Assembly (NCBI GenBank): GCA_046760505.1
Contig: JBHIEG010000043.1
Location: forward strand, 1 to 10,501
DNA length: 10,501 bases
Direction of reading: 5' to 3'
Source: CAYFZR01 sp046760505 [NCBI: Candidatus Hydrothermarchaeota archaeon]
GTDB lineage: Archaea > CAYFZR01
Part shown: one piece after another, positions 1 to 6,097 of the stretch
Position numbering within the stretch: position 1 is the first letter of the stretch
Layout: each line of letters starts with the position of its first letter
Position numbers and translations under genes: made by a program
The notes under the pieces: model-generated
Told to the model about the DNA's origin: nothing
The model's database searches: none
Seen by the model: the letters and a program-made list of their open reading frames with translations, nothing else

Positions 1-76
1 ACAAATCTCAAAGAATCTCAATGAGTTTCAATAAATCTCAATATCATTCATTTGACATTTGGATTTTGAGCTTTGT
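1..76. repeat. Degenerate AATCTCAA-rich intergenic repeat with an imperfect terminal dyad
   Basis: AATCTCAA occurs at 4-11, 14-21 and 34-41. The first twelve bases (ACAAATCTCAAA) match the reverse complement of 65-76 (ACAAAGCTCAAA) with one mismatch. The same ACAAATCTCAA word returns at 10455-10465. Spacing is irregular and there is no constant repeat/spacer pattern. It looks like one of the low-complexity intergenic repeats common in AT-rich genomes; no function is visible. Confidence 0.4.
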
Positions 77-80
77 TTTT

Positions 81-899
81 TTATTTTCTCAGGTCTTTTA
101 CCTTAATTATTCCCCCTGAATCTTGGGCAATGTACAAATAGCCTTCCTCATCCCTGGCAAGTCCTTCCTGATTGTCCCCAAGAAAAGCATATTCTTTGGC
201 TAATTTTCCTTCCAGGGTTATCTCCACCAAGATGTTATCTGCATCGCTGACAACATTTAAGAGTCCTGCTTTAGAATCATAATACATAGCTGCAGGGTCA
301 TCCATTTTGAAGGGTAAAACCCTGGTAATCCGAGCTTCCGCAGTCTCAGCTTGGCTTGATTTTAGAGGAACCAGAATTTCCATTATACAAGGAGGATCGT
401 CTTGATTACCCACATAGAAAGTTCCTCCTTCAGGATGATTTTCATTCGAGATAAAAGCAATGGATTCAATGCCGTTATCATAGTCCTTCTCCTGCTTTTG
501 GAGAAAGTTGGGATCGCCTTGGAATTCTCTATTAACGGGAAATTTTCGGGTGACTTCTTTCTTATCAGGGTCAAACTCAAGGATGATGTCCTCTCCCTCT
601 ATTATTAGGTATAGAAGCCCTGATTGAGGGTTAACTGTTACTCCTTCCAAATCTCCAGGAATCTTTAAATTAAAAACAGGCGTTCCATCAGTCTCCATCT
701 CAACAATCTTTCCCTCATCACTCACTACAAAAAGAGTTTTCCTAAGGGGATGAAAACAAATACCAGAAGGCTCGACAAAATTTTGCTGGTCAATGTTTCC
801 AAGCCATGTATAAGGAAATCGAATTGTTGGGGAATATTTTGCCGGCAAACAATTGGCTAATAGGATTAAGGCACTCAACAAGAAAAACCTTATTTTCAT
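81..899 (-). CDS. Exported SdiA-regulated/YjiK-type beta-propeller protein
   Basis: This 272-residue protein resembles the SdiA-regulated domain family (E. coli YjiK type), predicted six-bladed beta-propellers of unknown ligand. Family-like signals are the repeated strand pairs ending in short acidic turns, the DLEGVTVNPQSG segment (residues 83-94), IESIAF (144-149) and the closing NQEGLARDEEGYLYIAQD segment (243-260). Residues 1-16 are a hydrophobic export signal followed by Cys17 (LLANC). Asn at -1 is unusual for a lipobox, so lipoprotein status is uncertain, but export is likely. The ATG is supported by AAAGGAG at 908-914, eight bases upstream. The gene stands alone, divergent from the kinase-like pair. 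The family name comes from E. coli regulation and does not imply quorum sensing here. The role is probably ligand binding or scaffolding in the envelope. The family call is fairly secure; the function is unknown. Confidence 0.75.
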   Translation of the reverse strand: MKIRFFLLSALILLANCLPAKYSPTIRFPYTWLGNIDQQNFVEPSGICFHPLRKTLFVVSDEGKIVEMETDGTPVFNLKIPGDLEGVTVNPQSGLLYLIIEGEDIILEFDPDKKEVTRKFPVNREFQGDPNFLQKQEKDYDNGIESIAFISNENHPEGGTFYVGNQDDPPCIMEILVPLKSSQAETAEARITRVLPFKMDDPAAMYYDSKAGLLNVVSDADNILVEITLEGKLAKEYAFLGDNQEGLARDEEGYLYIAQDSGGIIKVKDLRK

Positions 900-1043
900 T
901 CTCTATTCTCCTTTAAATAAATTATATTAGCAAGAGATTTAAAAAAAGCCAAATATCATTTATTTATTTTTAAGGCAATCACTTTTTCTTTACCTCGAAA
1001 AGAAAATTTATAACATTAAAAAAATTCATGTCAATGTTTTGAT

Positions 1044-1072
1044 TTGATTTTCTAAAAAAATAGAGTTATATT
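1044..1072 (+). promoter_or_regulatory. Candidate sigma70-like promoter for the tandem kinase-like genes
   Basis: TTGATT (1044-1049) and TATATT (1067-1072) are separated by 17 bases. Each box has one or two mismatches to consensus. Transcription would begin near 1079, giving a leader of about 38 bases before the ATG at 1117. The region is very AT-rich, so chance matches are possible, but spacing and position fit well. Confidence 0.45.
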
Positions 1073-1104
1073 ATTATCAAAATATTTTGGGGAAAGCTTC
1101 GAAT

Positions 1105-1110
1105 AAGGAG
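1105..1110 (+). promoter_or_regulatory. Ribosome binding site that fixes the start at 1117
   Basis: AAGGAG lies six bases before ATG 1117. It favours this start over an in-frame TTG at 1087, which has no such site and would add ten charged residues before an otherwise perfect signal peptide. Confidence 0.75.
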
Positions 1111-1116
1111 AAAAAA

Positions 1117-1938
1117 ATGAAACGAAAAATTTTTCTTATTATCACTCTATTTCTTCTCATAGCTCAAAGCTATAAGGCCAACGGACAGTTCACTCCTGCT
1201 GAGATTGCCCAAAGGGAAGAAATAGAAAAATTCCTCAAAACTGCAGAGATAGTAAAATACAAAGATATAAGGGAAGGTGTTACAAAGCCGATTGAGGTCT
1301 ACTTAAAAAAGGGAGATGTAGAAAGAAATGGTGTATGGAAGAACCCCAGCGGTATCCAGAAGGGCTACCTTGAAGGATGGCAGTATGAAATCGCTGCTTA
1401 CGAGATGGATAAACTTTTGGGGTTAAATATGGTTCCGCCCACAGTCGAGAGAAGATTTAGGGGGAAGAGAGGGTCTCTTCAGCTTTGGGTTGAGCATGAA
1501 TACAGCGATCTTGAAAGAATGGAACAAAAAATTCAGATTCCTCCTACTAAGTCCGACCATTGGAGCAAAATGAAGTATTTAATGAGAGCTTTTGACAGTT
1601 TGATCGCCAACGAAGACCGAACCCAGCAAAATATCCGCTATACCAAGGATTGGCGTATGATTCTCATCGACCATTCCCGTTCTTTCCGTTCCTCTAAGAA
1701 ATTCACTGAGAAACTCCTTTTTGGAAAGAATGCCGAAGGTCGCCCTCAACCATTCAGAAAACTTCCTCGGGCTTTCGTGGAAAAGATTAAAACCTTGAAC
1801 TTTGATAACATCAAAAAAGCTGTGGGTCCCTATTTGAAGGACAAAGAGATAAAAGCTATTCTCATCCGCAAACAGCTTCTTTTAGAGGAGATCGATGAAA
1901 TGATAAAAGAAAAAGGCGAAGATAAAGTTTTGTATTAA
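1117..1938 (+). CDS. Exported atypical kinase-fold protein with degenerate catalytic loop (paralogue 1)
   Basis: The 273-residue product has a signal peptide (about residues 1-23, likely cut at ANG|QFTP), so it should act outside the cytoplasm. The mature part follows the order of PI3/4-kinase-like, HipA and Fam20/CotH kinases. A beta-3-like VWK carries Lys75. A helix-C-like EIAAYEMDKLLGL carries Glu91, followed by VPPTVERR. The catalytic loop is NEDRTQQN (Asp167, Asn172), and LIDHSRSF (Asp185) is the metal-binding DFG equivalent. The usual His of DRH is Thr169, and AG is replaced by QQ, so catalysis may be weakened or lost. It is about 60% identical by hand alignment to the next gene, which lies 67 bases downstream on the same strand and is probably co-transcribed. 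A Fam20A-like pseudokinase/activator role for its neighbour is conceivable but is inference. The substrate is unknown. Confidence 0.7.
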   Translation: MKRKIFLIITLFLLIAQSYKANGQFTPAEIAQREEIEKFLKTAEIVKYKDIREGVTKPIEVYLKKGDVERNGVWKNPSGIQKGYLEGWQYEIAAYEMDKLLGLNMVPPTVERRFRGKRGSLQLWVEHEYSDLERMEQKIQIPPTKSDHWSKMKYLMRAFDSLIANEDRTQQNIRYTKDWRMILIDHSRSFRSSKKFTEKLLFGKNAEGRPQPFRKLPRAFVEKIKTLNFDNIKKAVGPYLKDKEIKAILIRKQLLLEEIDEMIKEKGEDKVLY

Positions 1939-2005
1939 TGTCTTATTTTATGCCATATTTAAGATAAATTAATCAGAAAATCTCAATTATGAAGGAGGGG
2001 AAAAG

Positions 2006-2833
2006 ATGAATAAAAGAATCATTACCTTTTTCTTCTTTATAATTTTCCTGGGTTTTCATTTTCAATCCATAGCTCAGTTCACTCCAGAAGAACTGGCAGA
2101 AAGAGCCAAATGGGAAGAATTCCTCAAAACAGCAGAAATTACAAGTTTTTACCAGAAGAAAGGGCGAGAGGCAGTCACTGAACCCTGGGTGCTGACTCTG
2201 GAAAAAGACGGCATCACTAGAGATGCGTTGTGGAAGAACCCAGAGGGCCGGATGAAAGGGTATATTGAAGGCTGGAAATGGGAAATCGCTGCCTACCGAT
2301 TAGACAAGTATTTAGGTCTGAATATGGTCTCACCCACTGTGGAAAGAAGATTTCAGGGAGATCGAGGCTCCTGTCAATTATGGGTGGAATATGAAATGAA
2401 ACTTAGGGAGAAAAATGAGAGAAAAATTAAAATTCCCTCTTACAAAGTCTTCTATTGGAATAGGGCAATCTACTTGCAACGAGCCTTCGATAACTTGATT
2501 GGCAACGAAGACCGTCATGCGGGGAATATTCTCATTACTAAGGATTGGCGTATGATCCTCATCGACCACTCCCGTTCCTTCAGATCTTCCAAAAAATTCA
2601 CTAAAGAACTCATCTTTACCGAGAAACATAAAGAAGGACCAAAGCTTATGAGAGAGCTTCCCCGGGCTTTTGTCGAGAAAATAAAGGCCTTGAATTTTGA
2701 ATTGATAAAAGACATTGTCGGGGAATATTTGAAAGATAAAGAAATTAACGCTGTCCTCACTCGGAAGGAGCTGATACTCAAGGAAATCGACAAACTTATC
2801 CAGAAGCAGGGCGAGGATAAAGTCTTATACTGA
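2006..2833 (+). CDS. Exported atypical kinase-fold protein with intact catalytic motifs (paralogue 2)
   Basis: This 275-residue protein starts with a signal peptide (residues 1-23, SIA|QFTP). The kinase-fold motifs all look usable: Lys77 in ALWKNP, Glu93 in WEIAAY, the catalytic loop GNEDRHAGN (Asp169, His171, Asn174) and the metal site LIDHSRSF (Asp187). The GNxDxHxxN pattern is that of HipA, and DRHxxN is that of PI3/4-kinases. The segment LGLNMVSPTVERR followed by GSCQLWVE also matches bacterial PI3/4-kinase-like proteins. There is no transmembrane anchor after the signal. AAGGAGG at 1992-1998, seven bases before ATG, supports the start. Export argues against a HipA-type toxin acting on tRNA synthetases and for modification of secreted or envelope material, as with Fam20C and CotH. 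It could also be a binding protein on a kinase scaffold. Enzyme activity and substrate are not shown by sequence. Confidence 0.72.
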   Translation: MNKRIITFFFFIIFLGFHFQSIAQFTPEELAERAKWEEFLKTAEITSFYQKKGREAVTEPWVLTLEKDGITRDALWKNPEGRMKGYIEGWKWEIAAYRLDKYLGLNMVSPTVERRFQGDRGSCQLWVEYEMKLREKNERKIKIPSYKVFYWNRAIYLQRAFDNLIGNEDRHAGNILITKDWRMILIDHSRSFRSSKKFTKELIFTEKHKEGPKLMRELPRAFVEKIKALNFELIKDIVGEYLKDKEINAVLTRKELILKEIDKLIQKQGEDKVLY

Positions 2834-2837
2834 TTCC

Positions 2838-2860
2838 GAGGCTCAAGCCTCTTTAATTTT
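2838..2860 (+). terminator. Probable intrinsic terminator of the kinase-like gene pair
   Basis: GAGGC and GCCTC pair around a TCAA loop (2838-2851), followed by TTTAATTTT. The hairpin starts four bases after the stop at 2831-2833 and covers the stop codon and last codons of the convergent gene at 2843-3253. The T-run favours + strand termination; the opposite side lacks a T-run. Confidence 0.55.
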
Positions 2861-3253
2861 CTTATACATAGTCAGAATATTCTGATTATTTTCTCGCTTA
2901 TAATCAAATCCATCCATAAGCTTGGAGGAAAGGAGAATTCCTAATCCACCTTTTTTCTCATTCCTGATGATTTCCCCTATATCAGGCTTCTTCGCTTTTC
3001 TTGGATCAAAAGGAATACCCTTATCCCTTATTTCTAAAAATATCTTTCCCTCTCGATGCCAAGTCTTAAAGGAGATCTCGCCTTTCTCCTTGGGATAGGC
3101 ATATCTGATGATATTTACACATATTTCCAGTAGTGATAGCTCAATTTTATAGTAATCTTTATCTGAAATATTCAATCCCTTGAGATTTTTTTTCAAAAAA
3201 CTTCTTATTTTGTCTAACTCTGTAAGATCACTTGTAATTTTTAATGTCTTCAT
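2843..3253 (-). CDS. RsbW/SpoIIAB-type anti-sigma ATPase (Ser/Thr protein kinase family)
   Basis: The 136-residue product is a complete small GHKL (HATPase_c_2) domain like the RsbW and SpoIIAB anti-sigma/protein kinase family, whose members bind a sigma factor or phosphorylate a STAS anti-anti-sigma protein on Ser. The N box is ELSLLEICVNIIRYAYP (about residues 43-59, with Glu and Asn). The G1-like box is RDKGIPFDP (about 76-84), and the G2-like box is KGGLGILLSSKLMD (about 100-113). There is no signal peptide or added domain. The start has only a weak purine-rich site (AGAAGAGA) upstream. No STAS partner or sigma factor gene adjoins it, so its target is probably encoded elsewhere. It converges on the kinase-like pair with a nine-base gap. 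It could equally serve a PP2C/STAS partner-switching system unrelated to sigma control. Confidence 0.8.
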   Translation of the reverse strand: MKTLKITSDLTELDKIRSFLKKNLKGLNISDKDYYKIELSLLEICVNIIRYAYPKEKGEISFKTWHREGKIFLEIRDKGIPFDPRKAKKPDIGEIIRNEKKGGLGILLSSKLMDGFDYKRENNQNILTMYKKIKEA

Positions 3254-3404
3254 TTTGAATTGATCTCTTCTTTTTCAAACACTTTCTTACATATCAAAAA
3301 AAAAGGATTAATTCAACCACATAATTAATTCTGCACTATTCTTCTCTTTAAAATAAAAAGCAAAGTAGTGTCAGAAAGATCAACTAATCAGCCAATACAG
3401 AAAA
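3254..3404. other. AT-rich intergenic stretch
   Basis: No open frame with coding character is visible. It includes a nine-A run at 3296-3304. A possible minus-strand -35 (TTGAAT, 3311-3316) lies 17 bases from a poor -10 (TATGTA, 3288-3293) and may drive the RsbW-type gene. The evidence for that promoter is weak. Confidence 0.35.
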
Positions 3405-3583
3405 TTACTGACTTTTTAGGGTAGTTAGTCGCTTTTTAGCATCGATTAATTCAGAAATACCAGGGTCAGCATCCTTCCAGAGATTGAGAAATTTCTGATA
3501 ATGCTCTATGGCTTTATCTTTGCCACTTGGGAGTAAGGATATCTCTTAAGGTAATCCCTAATCTACCCAAAAAGGGATCTACA
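3405..3583 (-). pseudogene. Frameshifted C-terminal remnant of a TPR protein
   Basis: Reading the minus strand from about 3545 down to the TAA at 3405-3407 gives [19 protein letters not shown] followed by an ELIDAKKRL segment. This is the characteristic last TPR helix pair and tail of TPR-bearing Ser/Thr kinases and related TPR proteins of Acidobacteria-like genomes. The frame is closed by a TAA at 3546-3548. The matching upstream portion ([17 protein letters not shown]) continues in another frame, and joining the two needs one frameshift at about 3525-3545. No start codon or ribosome site is present. The complete kinase gene ends immediately upstream with its own natural C-terminus, so this is not simply its lost tail. 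It looks like the leftover 3' end of an older, related gene. The family resemblance is recognised by eye; the history is inference. Confidence 0.55.
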
Positions 3584-5824
3584 TTATTGTCTTTGCGAGG
3601 CAAGAAGAGCTCGATACTCAGCCGCCTTATCTTCTTTACTCCAAGCTTCGTACAGTTCGATAAGATAGCTGATCGTCTGCTGAGTCCTTTCATTCTGTTC
3701 ACCCAGGCTATCGCGCAAGACCGGGAGAGCAGCGAGGAGTTGCTCTTCCGCATTTTCAAAACGTTTCAGCTTAATCAGACACGCACCGTACCTGCTTCGA
3801 AGCTTAGCCACATCCTGATTCTTATCACCAAGATACTTCAACCCAATCGATAGAGCCTCGACGAAAATCGGCTCGGCCGCCTTATAATCGCCCTTTTTAT
3901 TCAGCAACTCACCCAGATTGCTTAAGCCTATGGACAACCATGGATGCTGTTTCTTCCGGAGGATGGTAACTGCCTCCCGAAGTAGCAGCTCACTTGACTC
4001 ATAATCCCCTTTTTTCTGAAGAAGCCTGCCAAGATTGTTGAGGTCAATTGCCACATTAAGGTGCTCCTTTCCCAATAGCTTACGGTCAACTTCCAAGATC
4101 TTTCGGAATAGTGGCTCGGCTGCCTCAATGTCGCCTTTATCCTGAATTAACAAAGCCAAGTTATTCAAGATATTCAATACTTCCTCATTTTCGTCTCCAT
4201 GCAATTTGCGTTTAATTGCCAGGGCCTCGCGATAAAGCGATTCAGCCTCATTATAATCACCCAGTTCATGTCTTAATATACCAAGACTAGTTAGCGGTCC
4301 TGCTATATCCGGGTGATCTCGACCAAGTGTGTTTTGAAAAATTTCTAATGCCGACCTTAGCAACTTCTCAGCGTCCTCGTAGTGGCCGAGCCTTAGATAT
4401 GTAATCCCGATTGTATGACGGACTTCTGCCTCTACCTCTGGTTGTTCAACAAAGGACTCGGCGATTTTTTCAGTTGCTGTCTTCAGCGCCTCCACTACTG
4501 TGATATCACGGCTGCTTCCCTCAATCGGGTTTGCTGAACCTAAAGTCTCCATTAGGAACGTGTTGATAGCCATAGCCTTCGTAGCTTCTCTATCGGCTCT
4601 ATCACGCTCGGTGGCAATCCGGGCCGATTGCACTGTCATAGTGATGGCGAATCCCAGAAGCAACACAAACAGTAATCCCACAAAAGCAAATATAGTCTTG
4701 TGTCGCGCTACTAGCTTTTGTAGCTGGTACATGGTGCTGGGAGGGCGAGCCAAGACGGGTTCGTTGCTAATATGCCGCTGGATATCCAGGGCCATAGCAT
4801 TCGCGGTTTCATAGCGGCGTGTACGGTCCTTTTCCATAGCCTTCATGAGAATCCAGTCCAGGTCGCCCTTAAGCTGTCTATGAAGGGAAGTCGGATCTGT
4901 CCGCCTGTGTTCAGCAATTACGCTTTGGGTATCGCCTAGGCTGCTTAGACGAGTGCTGGCCTTTGGTGGATAAGTTTCACGAATGATTCGCTGAATCTCG
5001 CCAAATCCAGCTGATCGGAGTGTTTTTGGGTCAAACGGCAGCACTCCCACCAATAGCTCATAGAGCATGACTCCCAGGGAGTAGATGTCCGTCCGCGTAT
5101 CCACATCTAGACCAGACATCTCTGCTTGTTCAGGACTCATGTACTCAGGTGTCCCGATGAGCTGGCCCTGCTCTGTGTAGAGTGTCTGCTGGGTTAGGCG
5201 ATGATCTATTGCCTTGGCGATGCCAAAGTCGATTATCTTTGGAATAGGCTTATTGTCCTGAACCGTCACCAACACGTTGGAGGGTTTAAGATCACGGTGA
5301 ATCAAACCCTTCTGGTGGGCATGTTGGATCGCATGGCATATCGGAATGAACAGCTCCAGCCGCTCGCGCATGGAGAGTTTATGTTTGTCGCAGTACTCAA
5401 TAATAGGCATTCCACGGACAAGCTCCATCACAAAGTATGGACGCCCTGTCTGGGTGGCTCCACCATCGTAGACCTTGGCGATGTTGGGGTGGTCCATTAC
5501 TGCGAGGGCCTGACGCTCTGCCTCGAAGCGGGCCACAACCTGTTTAGTATCCATCCCTAGTTTAATGATCTTAAGGGCAACGCGTCGTCGGACTGGCTCA
5601 GTCTGTTCGGCCAGAAACACGGCACCCATGCCCCCTTCTCCCAGTTTTTTAATGAGCTTGTACTTTCCAGCCAAAGTTATTCCTGTGGTTAAGTCTTTCA
5701 TGGGTGTCTCGAGAGTCTTAGTATGGCAAACAGAGATTTCATCTGGAGAAGGAAGTGGGGTTGCACACTTACCGCAAAAGCGGGTATCAGCGGGATTATC
5801 AAAATGACATTTGGAGCATTTCAT
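3584..5824 (-). CDS. Zinc-ribbon, Hanks-type Ser/Thr protein kinase with TM segment and TPR repeats
   Basis: The 746-residue protein should phosphorylate Ser/Thr at the inner face of the membrane. Residues 3-20 form a CxxC...CxxC zinc ribbon (Cys3, 6, 17, 20). The kinase domain (about 55-335) is complete: glycine loop GEGGMG (62-67), Lys85, helix-C Glu103, HRDLKPSN (177-184), DFG (199-201), GTPEYMSPE (224-232). One membrane helix spans about 378-398. Beyond it are about six TPRs of 40-42 residues, marked by G-D-Y-x-x-A-E at about 480, 522, 564, 606, 646 and 687, of the kinesin-light-chain-like TPR_12 type. These would be outside the cytoplasm and could bind peptides or partner proteins. AAGGA at 5836-5840 lies upstream of the ATG. 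Sampled 60-base lines run about 45-60% G+C, against about 38-40% in lines from the amidohydrolase genes. This is compatible with recent transfer, or with strong conservation of this widespread kinase type. Confidence 0.93.
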   Translation of the reverse strand: MKCSKCHFDNPADTRFCGKCATPLPSPDEISVCHTKTLETPMKDLTTGITLAGKYKLIKKLGEGGMGAVFLAEQTEPVRRRVALKIIKLGMDTKQVVARFEAERQALAVMDHPNIAKVYDGGATQTGRPYFVMELVRGMPIIEYCDKHKLSMRERLELFIPICHAIQHAHQKGLIHRDLKPSNVLVTVQDNKPIPKIIDFGIAKAIDHRLTQQTLYTEQGQLIGTPEYMSPEQAEMSGLDVDTRTDIYSLGVMLYELLVGVLPFDPKTLRSAGFGEIQRIIRETYPPKASTRLSSLGDTQSVIAEHRRTDPTSLHRQLKGDLDWILMKAMEKDRTRRYETANAMALDIQRHISNEPVLARPPSTMYQLQKLVARHKTIFAFVGLLFVLLLGFAITMTVQSARIATERDRADREATKAMAINTFLMETLGSANPIEGSSRDITVVEALKTATEKIAESFVEQPEVEAEVRHTIGITYLRLGHYEDAEKLLRSALEIFQNTLGRDHPDIAGPLTSLGILRHELGDYNEAESLYREALAIKRKLHGDENEEVLNILNNLALLIQDKGDIEAAEPLFRKILEVDRKLLGKEHLNVAIDLNNLGRLLQKKGDYESSELLLREAVTILRKKQHPWLSIGLSNLGELLNKKGDYKAAEPIFVEALSIGLKYLGDKNQDVAKLRSRYGACLIKLKRFENAEEQLLAALPVLRDSLGEQNERTQQTISYLIELYEAWSKEDKAAEYRALLASQRQ

Positions 5825-5856
5825 AATCTGTTGTTTCCTTTTGTTTATTTGATAAA

Positions 5857-5885
5857 ATAATAATATTTAAAGAGAAAATAGTCAA
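5857..5885 (-). promoter_or_regulatory. Candidate sigma70-like promoter of the Ser/Thr kinase gene
   Basis: Read on the minus strand, TTGACT (5885-5880) and TATTAT (5862-5857) are separated by exactly 17 bases, each with one mismatch to consensus. The start of transcription would be near 5850, about 26 bases before the ATG. This is the best promoter match in the window and suggests the kinase is transcribed independently of the amidohydrolase operon. Confidence 0.55.
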
Positions 5886-5894
5886 ATGTAATAA

Positions 5895-6035
5895 CTAAAA
5901 AAATGCTTTAATTGGTATCGCGTCCCTAAGACCAGGTTATCTTATGCTGATTCTCTCCAGGGGTATATGGTGGGATTAATACTTGGAATGAGGTCCGGTT
6001 TTCTTATTAGAAAATTTCTTCCTCTGAAAACTTAA
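5895..6035 (+). other. Unexplained open stretch between kinase and amidohydrolase genes
   Basis: On the + strand a frame without stops runs from 5895 to the TAA at 6033-6035, about 46 codons, with no ATG until late (within YMVGLILGM) and no ribosome site. Its G+C appears higher than the flanking AT-rich DNA. It may be a fragment of a lost gene. No family is recognised on either strand, and chance is a real possibility for this length. Confidence 0.2.
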
Positions 6036-6068
6036 GTAGAATAAAGTGGTTCAAATCCCATCTTCAAG

Positions 6069-6093
6069 CTTTTTTTATAACCTATAAAAAAAG
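6069..6093. repeat. 11-bp perfect inverted repeat, AT-rich, behind the amidohydrolase operon
   Basis: CTTTTTTTATA (6069-6079) and TATAAAAAAAG (6083-6093) are exact inverted copies around a three-base loop. The repeat starts five bases past the stop of the last operon gene. As RNA from the operon it would fold into an A-U hairpin, but no further U-run follows, so it is only a weak terminator candidate. It may instead stabilise or mark the 3' end. Confidence 0.4.
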
Positions 6094-6097
6094 AAAA

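Noticed and set aside
1-41. CRISPR-like short direct repeats
   Set aside because: Only three 8-base words at unequal spacing, with no spacers of constant length and no cas genes.
921-926. Perfect TATAAT on the minus strand as promoter of the propeller gene
   Set aside because: The start of transcription would fall in the ribosome site at 908-914, and no -35 lies at 17 bases.
1087-1116. Upstream in-frame TTG start for the first kinase-like gene
   Set aside because: It has no ribosome site and would place ten charged residues before the signal peptide, while ATG 1117 has AAGGAG at ideal spacing.
1117-2833. HipBA-type toxin-antitoxin pair
   Set aside because: Both proteins share the kinase-like fold, both carry signal peptides and no HTH antitoxin gene is adjacent. 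Only the fold resembles HipA.
3514-3759. 81-codon minus-strand frame overlapping the kinase 3' end
   Set aside because: Its first two thirds are an out-of-frame reading of the kinase. Only the part after 3583 is meaningful, as part of the TPR remnant.
5201-5560. 119-codon open frame on the + strand inside the kinase gene
   Set aside because: It lies opposite the catalytic core of a clear kinase, has no recognisable protein features and no ribosome site. It is a shadow frame.
6045-6061. tRNA 3' end (TTCAAAT loop)
   Set aside because: The flanking AGTGG and CCCAT do not pair at two of five positions, and no anticodon or acceptor stem can be built upstream.
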